A stretch of DNA of 64,000 bases from Parietaria judaica (GCA_954871525.1 OX940870.1:12307501-12371500), one strand, 5' to 3'. Counted from the stretch's first letter, positions 1 through 12,168 are shown. Notes: generated by a model from the sequence alone, not told the origin. Program-made: numbers and translations.

Positions 1-485
1 TAGTTTGAAATTTTTGAAAATTAAACGCAACGTTTTCTAACCACAAACTGTTTTTTGCTCTTAATTTTTGTTTTTTGAAAACTAAGGAATGATGGGCCAT
101 CACACAGCTCATCATTGAAAATGGAAGCACGAAAGAGTAGTGATTGTGGGAACAGTCACGTGGATTGTAGAAGAAATGGGAGAAATATACACAAGTTCGA
201 GCATACGAGGGACACGAGTGACCCACCTTGTGGTCTGAGCCAGGTTGGGTGATATGTTAGTCAGGTATCCTTGTACACATCTTCTTCAACACCTTTCAAT
301 ATGTCACCTCTGACTATTGATTTAGCTCTTGATTTCCGTTCATATTTAACTAACGGAAGTAGTCAACGTTTGTGTGGTCAGCTTCTCATCAACGTGGACG
401 CCACGTAATCCGACAAGTCCCCGCCATGTCACCACCTTGCGTCATCAATTTAATTTAAAATTAATTGCGCTGAGGGGATTCGAAC
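1..485. other. AT-rich intergenic DNA
   Basis: I see no gene or recognisable element here. A short open frame from 374 into the next repeat has no similarity I recognise and overlaps the tRNA-like repeat, so I do not call it. Confidence 0.5.
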
Positions 486-568
486 CATGCCCTTGCATGT
501 GGGGATTTCCAGCCTCACCACCAGCCCAAGGCCTTTTACTAGTCATTGAGTGTAAAAGTGTGTATATA
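486..568 (-). repeat. Left arm of an inverted repeat with tRNA-like A/B boxes
   Basis: This arm is the near-exact reverse complement of 1028-1110, about 80 bp with roughly a dozen mismatches. Read on the minus strand it contains a GC-rich A-box-like stretch (TGGGCTGGTGG). A perfect RNA polymerase III B box, GGTTCGAATCC, lies at 476-486. This is the layout of a tRNA-derived SINE head, but no tRNA cloverleaf or 3' tail is obvious. It may instead be the end of a fold-back element covering about 470-1115. Confidence 0.45.
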
Positions 569-1027
569 TATAAAAAGAATGTAATTAATAAATAGCCTCG
601 ATTTATATGCATGGATTTCTCAACACGGGCTTGGGTTGACTTTCTTACACCGGGTTTGGTTTGACTTTATTAGGTCGGGTTCGGTTGACTTTTTTTAAGT
701 CGTGGTCGTGGTGACTTTTTTGGGGCCAAGTGCAGTGACAGGCCTCAAGTTTACTTTTTCGTTTCGGCCTCTAGTTGACTTTTTATGTCAATTCGGTCAA
801 CCTCTGACGCAATGAAATTTTTATTTAATCGAACCTAAATTGCTAACTATATATATAATTTTTATTTTTTTAACTTATTTAATTAACTATTTAAAATTTA
901 ACTAAACTAGTATGACTAATTACTATTTAGTTATTAATTATTATTTAACTTATTAATTAATTTATTAGTTATTAGTTAACTTATTAATTAATATTTCATC
1001 TATATAAATTAATACATTCTTTATACA
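569..1027. other. Spacer between inverted-repeat arms
   Basis: The left part has several short degenerate repeats of a 'cggttgacttt' type motif between about 620 and 800. The right part is very AT-rich. No coding potential is seen. Confidence 0.4.
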
Positions 1028-1110
1028 TATATCTATACTTTTACACTAAACGACCAGTAAAAGGCCGTGGGCTGGTGGTGAGGCTGGAAATCCCCAAATG
1101 CAATGGCATG
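1028..1110 (+). repeat. Right arm of the inverted repeat
   Basis: Reverse complement of 486-568. The A-box-like segment is kept, but the B box has decayed (TGATTTGATTA where the left arm has GGTTCGAATCC). This arm therefore looks like the older or unconstrained copy. Confidence 0.45.
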
Positions 1111-1816
1111 ATTTGATTACATTTTCTATCGAAAAAGATAAGATCGATAAACTCGACTATGCAGATTAAATTAATACTTTTACTTCTGAAAACATTGTAT
1201 ATCCCATATTTGAATGAGTAATTATTTTATCATACAAATATCTTATATATTTTTACATCGAAATTTAATTTTACAATGTCAGTATGGGCCCGAAATTAAT
1301 TATCGCCTAGGGTCCCGAGTATCTCAGGCACAACCTTTTAATTAGTACATATTTTATTATTATAAAACTACTTGTTTGGCACCTGAAATGAAGGGGTGGG
1401 GGAATCGACGGCTAGTGATTTTTTTAACCGGTAACATGTAAAAAAAAATATTTACAGTAAGAATCTTAAACAAATATTGGCATTTAATGATTTTAAATTA
1501 AGATATATTTGTTGCATAAATTATTAACTTTATACAAATTGTGCGTATATTTTCAATAGTTGTTTTTAGCGGCAATAGTAACTAAAGTCATAAAGTAAAT
1601 GATTAATTGTTATGTATATATGTTAACGACTTTTAAACTACATACACGTGTGCATATGTTCTTTGTGTATTAAATATTAATAGAATGTGGACAGAACGGG
1701 CATGTATTATTGCCCCAAAATTAAAAAAAAAAAAAAGAATGTCGAGCTAACTATAAAGTTAAATGACTATGCAGTAAGTATCTCTTAAATCAAAGTGGTG
1801 TATTTTGAACGGTTTC
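1111..1816. other. AT-rich intergenic DNA
   Basis: No gene, repeat family or regulatory signal is recognisable apart from short A and T runs. Confidence 0.5.
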
Positions 1817-1819
1817 TTA

Positions 1820-2918
1820 GGGTGTGTTTGTTTACATTAAGATTAAGACATCTTCTGAATGCCAATCTTAATGATAAGGTGTGACATCTAAATCTGAATG
1901 AGTAAAATTTAAGTATGTTTATTTTCTAAGATCTGAATGCAGATCTATTTTTTTTTTTTTTTGTAAAAATCAATTTTATAGTACACATAATAATATATAC
2001 CGATTATTTTTAGTAGCAATATAAATCCAAATTTAATATAATTTATTTTTAATAAAACCAAATTATTATATTTTTCTTTAAAATTTCATTAAAAATATTT
2101 TATCATTTAATATATAATATTATATAACCATAATAAATTTTCAAATCTTATTTGAGAAATTGTACACTATAAAAAGTTCTATCATCTATAAAATTATTTA
2201 TAATAACTAACTGAATGTAAATTCATTTGATCAATGATTATTTTTTGATAGAAAATTGTACGAAATCCCCATTTTTGTGTCAAACCTTTTAAGAAATGCC
2301 CAATTGTGAAAGTAAAAAAACACACAATGGGCATTTTTTGAAAGATTTGATACAAAATGGGTATTTCGTTCATTTAGCCTTTTTAATTTATGTTCTTAGC
2401 AAATTTGAATATATGTGATAAAATCGTAAAATATATATATATATATATATGTTATTATATAACGAACTGATATATTTGTACAAATTTTAGTTACAGATTG
2501 TTAATAAATTTTTTATTTTAATATATTTTTTTGTATATATTCAAAATTAATATTTTTATATAAAGTGTCAAAACTATATTTTTCTGTCAAAACTATATTT
2601 TTCTACATGTCATTGGATTCATCTCGTCGTAAGCATTTTAATGGTATATCATATGAGTGAAAACCGATGTTCTGTTTAAGACTTGTGGAGTCTTAAAGTT
2701 TTAGGGAGTAAAGAGAAAAAATTAATTTGGAAAGAGAATATGAAAAAAAAGAAGTGAACGTGATATATCAAATTGTAAGTCTTAATGGATAAGACATGAG
2801 TGTAGATCTGATAAGTGAAAATTAAGATCTATTCAGATGTTTAAAAAGAAAAAATCAAATGCACATGACTTTAAATCTGACTCATTAAGAAGACCCATAA
2901 TAAGTGCAAACAAACATA
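1820..2918. mobile_element. Harbinger/Tourist-like MITE, 3' end split by a solo LTR
   Basis: The 5' terminal inverted repeat is GGGTGTGTTTGTTT. The matching 3' repeat (AAACAAACATAGTC) is interrupted: its last three bases lie at 5642-5644, beyond a solo LTR. Putting those bases back gives an element of about 1.1 kb flanked by TTA at 1817-1819 and 5645-5647. TTA is the 3-bp target duplication of PIF/Harbinger elements. There is no transposase frame, so the element is non-autonomous. The interior is very AT-rich and holds a hairpin at 2261-2368. Confidence 0.7.
2261..2368. repeat. Fold-back hairpin inside the MITE
   Basis: Two arms of about 48 bp, reverse complements with a few mismatches, are separated by a short A-rich loop. 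The left arm starts CGAAATCCCC and the right arm ends GGGTATTTCG. This could be a nested miniature element; I see no clear target duplication. Confidence 0.55.
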
Positions 2919-5636
2919 TGTTGGGCATATTGCCCTTAAACAATGTTTTTATTTACCCATTGTAAAACTTTATGACATCATTCTTAATAAAGAAGGCACT
3001 TAGTATGACAATCTTTTCTATAGCTCTTTATGTATTAAACGAATGTAAATCCATAGTTCATAATGGAATGCAATTGTAATCTATCCATCACACCGGAGTC
3101 ACTGTGAGGAAGAATTGATAGATGCAATAAATGAACTTAAATGTATACGTGACTCAATCAAGCGAGTGGGAGCCTCTTAATTGACAAAGTCATTAATGTG
3201 ACTAAATGGAGAAAATGCTATTATGGATAGATATGTGTGTCATACCCATTAAGTGCATTAAGTACAAAGTGTCTTTGTACTGGATAGGACTTGACCAAGT
3301 TCTGAAAGTTGCTCAACTAAGATTGTCACTGACAACTTTGAACTAAGTCGTAAAAGATGATCAAATGGTAATTAATCTAAATCCTGAAGTGATATTGAAC
3401 CCCGACTGTTAGCTTGATTGTTCTTTGATTTGCTAGTTAAAGAACACAGCATAACAATGTTCCCAAAGCCGCTATATTGGGAACATGATAGTCGACAGGG
3501 AAGGGTAACTCGATCATAGATATGGATATCACATAGCTTTTTACTAAGTCAAGATAATTCCCGGAATTGTCGGTCGTGAGAAGTAGTACAAGGACTCATG
3601 CGCAGCTTACGTCTCGAAATCGTAAGTGAGTCATCTACAATACCACCGATGGAATTCAGGAAGAAAAGCACTGATGGGCTAAACGGTAAATCGCCTGCTC
3701 AAGTGTGAATCATCAAGTGAAAGATTGATCACTGGAATTTGATTACATCACTGGACACCTTGAAACAAAAGTAATATATTATTCGCATCACTAAAGAGTA
3801 CAGCTTCGGGTTTTTAGTGGAGTAACACCGGAGTTAACGGATTAATCCGTTGGAGCTTAAGTGATGTGGGTCCATGGTCCCCATGATAGCTTTGTAAAGG
3901 ACCAATCGTACAATTAGAACATTTGTTACTCTAATTTATGATAGAACTATTGAAATTGAAGCTTGTGTCAAGTTTTGGAAAGTTTCAAAAAGTTGCGGCA
4001 AAAGTACCTTAGGTTTGCCAAAGAAATAGCTAATCGGAAAATGTCAAAACTGGAATAAATTGTCAACATAAATGTTGTAGTAAATTTAATTCTAAGAGTT
4101 TTTCCTTCTATGATTTTATGTGTAAGATCAATAGATATTAATTATAGATAATAACAAAAGGTTATGTTAATTCATGAGAATTATTTAAAGATAAAATTAA
4201 TGGGCTAGGTCCATTGGATTTAATTTTGGCTGATGGTAAGAGAGAAAATTCGACCAGGCCTAGGTGGATAGGCCCACTAGGTATTTTCCTTATCAGATTT
4301 TAATAAAAGATTAATTATGTTAATTATCATGATAAACATATAAGGCAAGATTTTGAATCATGGAAATTACCAAGCTTGGTTACCAAGCAATGAGTTGGCG
4401 ATTTCAAGCATGATAGAAATCGAATTTTATATGTTATGGTAATTCAAGATTCTAATTAATCATATTCAAATATGGTATTAATCTAAATTAAATAAATAAG
4501 AATTGTATCATGCATATTAATTGTGCATGAATCATAAGAACTTGATATGCAAGTTTTAAATAAAGATTTATATTGCATGAGAATTAATATCGATTGATTC
4601 GTAACATTATTTAATTGGTAGGTTATTTACAAATAAGGAAAAGATTGATAAATCATGAATCACCTAATTTGATTTAATTGGAATTAATTCTTTGTTAAAA
4701 ATAATAATAGAAATCGCATAAACCTCTTCTTGAAATGGGATTGGATTTCTTGGTATTTATTTTAAATAAAGAAAATATATTCCCTTGATTAAAATATGAT
4801 GAAATCGAATTTTGCCTTATGTGGGTAACATTTGATTTTCATGATACATATTTAAATCATATGAAATTAAATCTTAGGTATTTTAATCGTAATAATTTCG
4901 AGACCTATCTAAATGGGAAGGTTGGAATTAGTTCTTTATTGATTTATGATCAACACTAATTGGGGTCAATTGATTGACACTAATTAAGGTTGATTGATTT
5001 ATCTATAATTGGAAGTAATGTGTGCATGCCCTTTTACTATAAATACAAGGCATAGGCATCACATTCAATACACACTCTCACATGCAAAACTCGAGTTCTC
5101 TCTCTGAAAAGAGCTCTCGAATTCTCTATCTCTCTCTCTCTAGAAATTCGGCTAGTCTATAACCTACGATGTTTTGTCAAGCAAAGCCCACGCTTTGTGT
5201 ACGAGGAAGTTCTAGAGAATATCCCGGAAGGCTTTGGGAGTTTCCTTGTCGTCTCAGAAGTCGTGCGGAAGCTCTGCTCAACCTCCCTAGGCGCATTCAC
5301 CAAGACCGGCGGAAGCTCTTCCCAAATTCAGAAAGCGCAGTGGAAGTCATCGTGAGATTTTGGTATGGCCTTATGCATTGGGTAAATAAATGCAAAATCA
5401 TTTTGTTGCTTTATTTATTTCCTTGGCTTGAATTAATAATTACGTGTTTGAATAAATAACTAAATAATTAACCGATCGAATCTCCGGTATCTTGGTGCTC
5501 GATTCTAGAAAAGGAAGTAACATCGGAAAGTGTAAAATGGGCCTTTCCGTGTAAAACAAATTTTTAAAGGTTACCCCGATGGATCGAGGGCCAATCCCGA
5601 GATATGCCGGAGGGGACATTAATATTTTTCCCAACA
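2919..5636 (+). mobile_element. Solo LTR of a Ty1-copia element, 2.7 kb
   Basis: The sequence starts TGTTGGGCAT and ends CCCAACA. It is flanked by a perfect 5-bp duplication ACATA at 2914-2918 and 5637-5641. It aligns along its length, with clear divergence, to the Copia-1 and Copia-2 LTRs: the opening segment, the TATA region and the 'gagaatatcccggaag' segment near 5215 are shared. No internal domain is present on either side, so this is a solo LTR left by recombination between the two LTRs. Short open frames at 5169-5459 and on the minus strand at 5440-5640 fall in the LTR and are not called as genes. Confidence 0.9.
5038..5045 (+). promoter_or_regulatory. TATA box of the solo LTR
   Basis: TATAAATA followed by a CT-rich stretch (about 5095-5150), at the same relative place as the TATA box in the Copia-2 LTR. 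Confidence 0.6.
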
Positions 5637-5647
5637 ACATAGTCTTA

Positions 5648-5969
5648 GACTCTTAGTAGATCTTGTACTATAATTTATAGATGTTGGCTGACCTATACAT
5701 GGACTTTCAATTTGCAAAGGGTTAGTAAAGGGGTATAATCCGAACAGAAAATTAATATCTTTTTCTTGTAATTCGGATAATATATTTTTCCAGTATTGGT
5801 TCTGGTTATAAAAATTCGTTTTTTTCCAGTTCCTGATATATGGAACCAGGGAAAAATGACAAAGTATCAAATTTAAATTATCAAAATTGAATACCTTATC
5901 TAAAATATAAAACATAAAAATATAATCCTATTAAGACATAAATAACATAATCATATGATAAAATTTATA

Positions 5970-6009
<40 letters not shown>

Positions 6010-6295
6010 AAGCCAAAAGCGGGACAAAAGATCAAGAATTTAAAATATCATCTCGGTTCTCAAATCATAATCGAGATAAAATTGAGAATTTTTTACATAA
6101 TAATGTGTGACTGATATCATAATCGAGATAAGAATGAGAATTGTGTACAAAATATTGAGCCCATACTAGTATTCACTCATAAAACGACATTGTTAAATAA
6201 TAAAGCTGTTGTTACCTACTGGAATTTTAGTTTTTTTTTACATTATTATATTTCGACAATAATAATGATAAATATAATTTTATGTGTGTATTCCA
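5648..6295. other. AT-rich intergenic DNA with a TA microsatellite
   Basis: No gene is seen. A (TA)n run of about 30 bp lies near 5975-6006. Weak imperfect repeats of 'atcataatcgagataa' occur near 6065-6135. Confidence 0.5.
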
Positions 6296-7545
6296 TATAA
6301 CTCTTTTTCAACATGATTTTAATACGAAGTTAATAATTTAAATGGACCACAGTACCATGTTAAGAAGAACAAATAAAAGAATATATAGTTCAAGAATCAA
6401 CGTAGTTTTGGTAATTTGGACTGCAGGGTTTGCGATGCCAGGCAAACCCGTAAACATTGGTTGCATTTATCCGCAAACAACTCATCTGTAAGACGAAATC
6501 AAATCTTAAGAGTCATCCTTTGAGGTAATATTTGTATTACTATAAGTTAAGGATTATTACTGTTTAAAGTATATAAAAATACCCTATCAAAACTTGAGAT
6601 CGGAGAGACTGACCCCGTTCCAAAAAATAATATTATCAAAATAAAGGAGATGAAATATGTAGTTGGAGAACAAAACACATCGACCCATAAAATAAAAGCG
6701 ATTCCGAGCTCAAACGAAGCAGTTTGCATGATAATGAAAACGGAAAAGTAGCGAGATCTTGGTTGATTATTACCTCGGAAAGCGAAGGTTGAGTTGGTCG
6801 GAGGAGAAAACGAAGGTCGGTCTCACAACAAAGAGGGTTCTCGGCGAGGAAAAGAAGACGCAATGAGTGGTGGCGCGTTCTTCTTTCGCCGGAAATATTC
6901 CAGCCTTCTCTCTTCTCCATCACTTGGAGTTCCTTTTTTCAAATCTCAAATATTTTTCTTATCCTCAGTTGAAATGATATTTTTTGACAGATCTTCTGAT
7001 CAATAGTTACGGACTTTAAAGCGAAGAAAAAAAACCTGAATTGATCTCTCTTAGACTGATTTAACAACGTCATGTGTTACGGACATCCATAAATTTCAAG
7101 TGCTTCCTTTTAAGACACTCTTCCGGTAAAAGGGATCTATAAATGAAAACACAATACAATCATTCTTAGAACCCAAGATAAATAAAGATCCGAAAGAAAA
7201 TTTCAAGATTTAAGCAAGGCAAAGGGAAGGTTTTTGTTATGCGATGCCTACCTATATCACACACTCATAATTTATTACAGTGTAGTCGCTTCATTTTTAA
7301 ACGATGTGTTTTCATATACATATTATTTATAACATGTGTTACATTCTTAAATTATAATCTTGCCTTTTTTTTCTTCACTGAAACAATTATGTTAGTTTTT
7401 CTTAGAATGATAATCTTTTCTCGATAAAGATACGTTTTTATCATAAAAGAAAAAGAGTCGGAAGAAATCCAAACAATGAAGGTAATTTACTTTCTTTTTT
7501 CCTTATTCTTTTTTTATTTTTGATGTAATACTTAATATATACATT
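6296..7545 (-). repeat. Triplicated block, copy 1
   Basis: The first of three tandem copies of an unrecognised block. Landmarks in order are 'aatggaccacagta' (about 6341), 'aaaagcgatt' (about 6691), 'tctcggcgagg' (about 6839), 'ttacggacatccata' (about 7077) and 'aatcttgcctttttttt' (about 7356). On the minus strand the part near 6770-6900 looks like a 5' leader or first exon running into a splice-donor-like 'GAG|GTAATAATC'. No frame stays open across copies. It may be a duplicated gene fragment, but I cannot name it. Confidence 0.6.
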
Positions 7546-9330
7546 GTATTCCAAATAAATATTTTTTAGCATGATGTTAATATGATTTTAATAATGTAAA
7601 TGGACCACAGTATTGGTGTATAGAAGAACAAACAAAAGAATATATAGTTCAAATATCAAAGTAGGTTTGGTATGGACTGCAGGGTTCGCGATGCCAAGAA
7701 AACCCGTAAACATTAGTTGCATTTCCCGCAAAAAGCCCATCCGTAAGACCCGTAATCAAATCTAAAGAGTCATCCTTTGAGGTATTCTTTATATTACTAT
7801 AAGTTTAGGATTATTATTGTTTAAGTAATCTAAAAAATTGAAGCGGATGAAATTGATGGAGAACAAAACACACCGACCCTAAAAATAAAAGCGATTCTGA
7901 GCTCAAACGAAACAGATTGCATGATTATGAAAACAAAAAAGTAACGATATCTTGGCTTATCATTACCTCGGAAAATGAAGGTTGAGTCGGTCAGAGGAGA
8001 AGACGAAGGTCAGTCTCAAAACGAAGAGGGTTCTCGGCTAGGGAGAAGAAGGCGACAGCTAGTGGTGGTGCGTTCTTTTTTTGCCAGAAATATTCCAGCC
8101 TTCTCTCTTTTCCATCACTTGGAATTTCGTTTCTCAAGTCTCAAAGACTTTTTTTATCCTCGGTTCAAAAGAAATTGTTTGCCAAATATAATGACAGAAT
8201 ATTTTTTTGTATTTGACATAAAGTTTATCTTCATTCTTTTTTATTTGAGATTTTCTAGGGTTTTGACACGACTGAATTTATAAATGTTTAATTAAATTAG
8301 TTGTAAAATTTCCACCACGTTTATATGACTACTGTACTATGTAAATATTGTAATATTTTTTTTTTGTATATTTTCTAGGATTCCTTATAATTTTGAATTA
8401 TAAATATCAGTACATAAAATAATATATGTTGTAATAATTTTGTTATAAGGAATCTTGGATTAAAGAAGCAGATATTGCACGTATTTTCATCCAAAGAAAC
8501 ACAAACGCATAAGTGTTCCATTCATATATTATCACCTTAAAACTAATCACACGCAAAAAAAATAAAAATTAAACAGCCGAACTAATCAATGACTTGAAAA
8601 CGAAGGAAAAAAAACCTTAATTGATCTCTCAAAGATTGATCTAACAACGTTCTGTGTTACGGACATCCATAACTTTCAAGTGCTTCCTTTTAAGATACTC
8701 TTCAATTAAGGGAACTACAAAAGAAACTACAATTTTATCATTCTTAGAACCCTAGATAAAGAGAGATCTTAAAGAAAATTTAAAGATTTAAACAAGGCGG
8801 AGGGAAGGAAATATGTTTCTACTGGGAATAAGAGAAACATAACTATTAAGAAAAGAAAAAAAAATATTGTGTACATAACAACAAATTTACAGTATATATA
8901 TATAGATTAATTGGAAAATGATACGTGTAACAACTAATAACAATCAATTTGAAAAAAAAAAAGATTATTGACCTGACAATTACGTTGATTATCGGATTCT
9001 CCACATAGGTTGTTTTTATTCGCTGCCTACCTATCTCACACTCTCATACTTTATTACATTGTATTCGCTTCAAGATTCAACGGTGTGTTTTCATGTACAT
9101 AATATTTATAACATGTGTTAAATTCTAATATTAAAATCTTGCCTTTTTTTTCTTCACTAAAACAAGGTTGTTAATTATTTTTAGAATGATAATCTTTTCT
9201 CTATGAAAAATACGTTTTGATCATAAAACAAAAATAGTGGTAAGAATTCCAAACAATGCAAGTAATTTACTTTCTTTTTTTCTTTTTTAATTTTTCACTT
9301 TCAATGTAATACTTAATATATACATTGTAT
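7546..9330 (-). repeat. Triplicated block, copy 2
   Basis: It has the same landmarks as copy 1 in the same order: 'aatggaccacagta' near 7600, 'aaaagcgatt' near 7886, 'ttctcggctaggg' near 8031, 'ttacggacatccata' near 8657 and 'aatcttgcctttttttt' near 9137. It is about 0.5 kb longer than copy 1, mostly because of extra sequence near 8200-8600 and 8800-9000. No conserved open frame. Confidence 0.6.
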
Positions 9331-11139
9331 TTCATATAACTCTTTTTTAGCATGATGTGAATATGATTTTAATAATGTAAATAGACCACAATATTGGTGT
9401 ATAGAAGAACAAATAAACGAATATATGGTTCATATATCAATGTAGGTTTGGTATGGCTGCATTTCACGCAAAAAGTGCATTTGTAAGACCCAGAATCAAA
9501 TCTTAAGAGTCATCTTTGAGGTACTCTATATATTTTTTTAAATTAAGGATTATTATTGTTTATGGTATCTAAATAAACTCTATCAAAACTTGATCGGAGA
9601 GATTAACCTCGTTCAAAAAAAATAACACTATCAAAAGTAAGCAGATGAAATAGTTAGAGAACAAAATACTCTGACCTATAAAATAAAAGCGATTCTGAGC
9701 TCAAATGAAGCAGATTGCATGAAAATGAAAATAAAAAAGTAACGAGATCTTGACTGATCATTACCTCGGAAAGCAAAGTTTGAGCGGTCGGAGGAGAAGA
9801 CAAAGGTCGATCTCACAGCAGAGGATGGTTCTCGGCGAGGGAGAATAAAACGACGGCGAGTGGTGGCGCGTTCTTTTTTCACCGAAAAAGATTCCAGTCT
9901 TCTCTCTTTTCCATCACTTGGAGTTCCTTGTAATAATTTTGTAATAAGGAATCTTGGATTAGAGAAGCAGATATTGCACGTGTTTTCATCCAAAGACGTA
10001 TAAATGTTTGGGTGTTTCATTAATATGTTCTCACCTGAAAAATAATCGCAAGCCAAACAAATAAAAATTAAACAACCGAACAGATAAATAGTTAGGGACT
10101 TGGGAGCGAAGAAATATAAAACTGAATTTATGTTTTTTTAGACTGATCAAACCATGTCCCATGTTCCGGACATCCATAACCTTCAAGTGCTTTTTTTTAA
10201 GATACTCTTTAATTAAAGGATCTACAAAAGAAACCACGATTCAATAATTCTTAGAGCTGTATATAAAGATTGAGAGATCCGAAAGTAAATTTAAAATCTT
10301 GCCTTTTTTTCATTTAAATTATTATTTGTTAGTTTTTCGTAGAATGTTAGAGGTTGTTTGGAAGCGTTTTGGCAAAACGTTTTTACCTTTTGAAAAAATG
10401 ATACATAGAATATTCCATTAACACATGATTGGTTATATTTTTCTCAAAATAACTTTTCATTTTATTAACTTTACACATGAAAATGAAAACATCTTTTTGA
10501 TGTTTTCATTTTTCTTTCTTGAACTCTCACCTCCTTTAATACTCTCTCTCCTCAATTAAATTATATTTTTCTAATAATATTTTTAGTGCTTATTTCTTCT
10601 TGATTTATACTATCTTTTTTTTTCCTTTCAAAATTAAATATGATATGTGATATTTTGTATTATTATATATATAAATTATTGTATAGATAAGTTTTTGCAT
10701 AAACTTGTGTTAGTATTTTCTAATTGCATAATCTTGCATTATATATAATTTTGACTCTACTTGGTTATGTTGATATAATATATAGATATAGGTCCTCTCT
10801 TTTGGATCTTGGTAATTAATCAATAGTAAAATTGATCAATACGAGATTGCTTAATTTAATTTTAAGATTAATTTACGAAAGCTTAACCAAACACTGTTTT
10901 ATTTTTTATTTTCAAAAAACAGTGTAAGAAAAAAATAATCAATCACATTTTCAAAATATTTTTATAAAGCTGTTTTAGAAAATTAAAAATGCAAACACAA
11001 AATGAAAATACAAAACGCTTCCAAACGCTACCTTAATTTTTTCTCCATAAAAGATATCTTTTGATCATAAAAGACGAGCGGTAAAAACTCTAAACAATGC
11101 AAGTAATTTATTTATTTTAATTTTATTTTAAAGTTATAC

Positions 11140-11150
<11 letters not shown>
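9331..11150 (-). repeat. Triplicated block, copy 3, carrying a MITE
   Basis: Third copy, with the same landmarks up to 'aatcttgcctttttttc' near 10292. The block is then broken by the MITE at 10350-11032 and resumes with 'ctccataaaagat' near 11042. Copy 3 has the longest minus-strand open frame (9676-10056, 126 codons). The other copies do not keep this frame, so I treat it as chance or decayed. Confidence 0.55.
10350..11032. mobile_element. Harbinger/Tourist-like MITE, 683 bp
   Basis: Terminal inverted repeats share GTTTGGAAGCGTTTTG (5' end GAGGTTGTTTGGAAGCG; 3' end, reverse complemented, GGTAGCGTTTGGAAGCG). The element is flanked by TTA at 10347-10349 and 11033-11035. Copies 1 and 2 of the surrounding block (near 7390-7420 and 9170-9200) give the uninterrupted sequence at this point, which supports the boundaries. 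No transposase; the interior is AT-rich. Confidence 0.8.
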
Positions 11151-11174
<24 letters not shown>

Positions 11175-11758
11175 TACTATTTAACACTCACCGACGATTA
11201 AAAGAACAATATTTAATATATTTGAAAGGGCAACATAACGACCAAAACTGGCCTAGTCTAAGAAAGCAAAACCTGGACTAGGCTCGTGCCTAGTTCTCTA
11301 GGCAGGCGAACTCTGGGGGTCTAAATAGTAATTCTTTCTCGCGTCGCTACCAAACAAACGACAATTAACCTACCACACACTTGATAATCACATTGCCTTT
11401 CTTTACTTACTCTCACAATTATATCAATAATAGTTTAGGCCTAATTTTTACTCTAATGCTATTTATAATGCTTGGATTTTAATAGGAATTGGCTAGCTTA
11501 GTCTAAAATGGTAGGTGACAATTTATATATAATGTGACATCTTCTTATTCAGTTAATCTGGTGAGACATTCATGCATGATTTAGCGCCAACTTTTTAATC
11601 AAGCAAGTACACTCTCTTCTGTATCTTATATTATAAGATTTGCCTGGGTTTTATATTTTATTTTATTTTATTATATAACACTGATTAGGGAGTTGCATAT
11701 TAGAGTTTAAGACTTTAATTTATGGTTATTTATTTATTTTTCTAAGAAAATGATTTAT
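11151..11758. other. AT-rich intergenic DNA
   Basis: A (TA)n run lies at about 11142-11171. Beyond that there is no gene or repeat family I recognise. Confidence 0.5.
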
Positions 11759-11834
11759 TTATTCGTTAAAGAAATAGAAATTCACATGTCCAATCAAGTT
11801 CAGACAAATAAAAACTCTTAAAGGTGGAATCCAG

Positions 11835-12168
11835 ATGGTGGAATTCGATTGGCTTAGAGCAATCCAACTTCCAAGTTCCAACGACCGTTCTTTAAATAGT
11901 TTACAGGGCCCGTTCATTGCAAGCATCGATGCACTAATCTCGAAGGTGGCGTCGTTAGATGAGGTTAGATGGATACCTAGACATTGTAATGAGGTCGCAA
12001 ATTTTTTAGCCAAATCTCGGTACCGCTACTTAAAAAAAAATCTCGGTACCCCGAGGGAACCACAGATTTTTGGTCGTGTAGTTGCCCGTAATGGCTGCAA
12101 ACTCATATTCAGACGGATTTAAGCCTCTGCCTAGTTTAATGAATGAATTCCTATCTCTTAAAAAAAAA
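11835..12168 (+). pseudogene. Relic of a LINE 3' end: RNase H-like domain
   Basis: The open frame 11835-12122 carries the end of a plant LINE-type RNase H domain: an 'IDALISKVASLDEVRWIPRH' stretch followed by N-E-V-A-N-F-L-A-K. This pattern (W-x-P-R-x-x-N-x-x-A-x-x-L-A-K) is typical of the domain at the C-terminus of plant LINE ORF2 and of related reverse-transcriptase-like relics. Nothing upstream encodes reverse transcriptase, so the copy is 5'-truncated, as usual for LINEs. A 'tttaatgaatgaatt' segment and an A run follow at 12135-12168, consistent with a LINE tail. A 26-bp insertion at about 12025-12050 interrupts the frame region. Confidence 0.65.

Noticed and set aside
476..545. A functional tRNA gene
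   Set aside because: There is a B-box match, but no cloverleaf or acceptor stem can be drawn.
374..595. 73-codon open frame at the left edge
   Set aside because: It overlaps the tRNA-like repeat and has no recognisable similarity.
5169..5915. Short open frames in and after the solo LTR
   Set aside because: They lie in LTR or AT-rich DNA; the matching LTR regions of Copia-1 and Copia-2 are non-coding.
9676..10056. 126-codon minus-strand frame in triplicated block copy 3
   Set aside because: The other two copies of the block do not keep the frame and no domain is visible.
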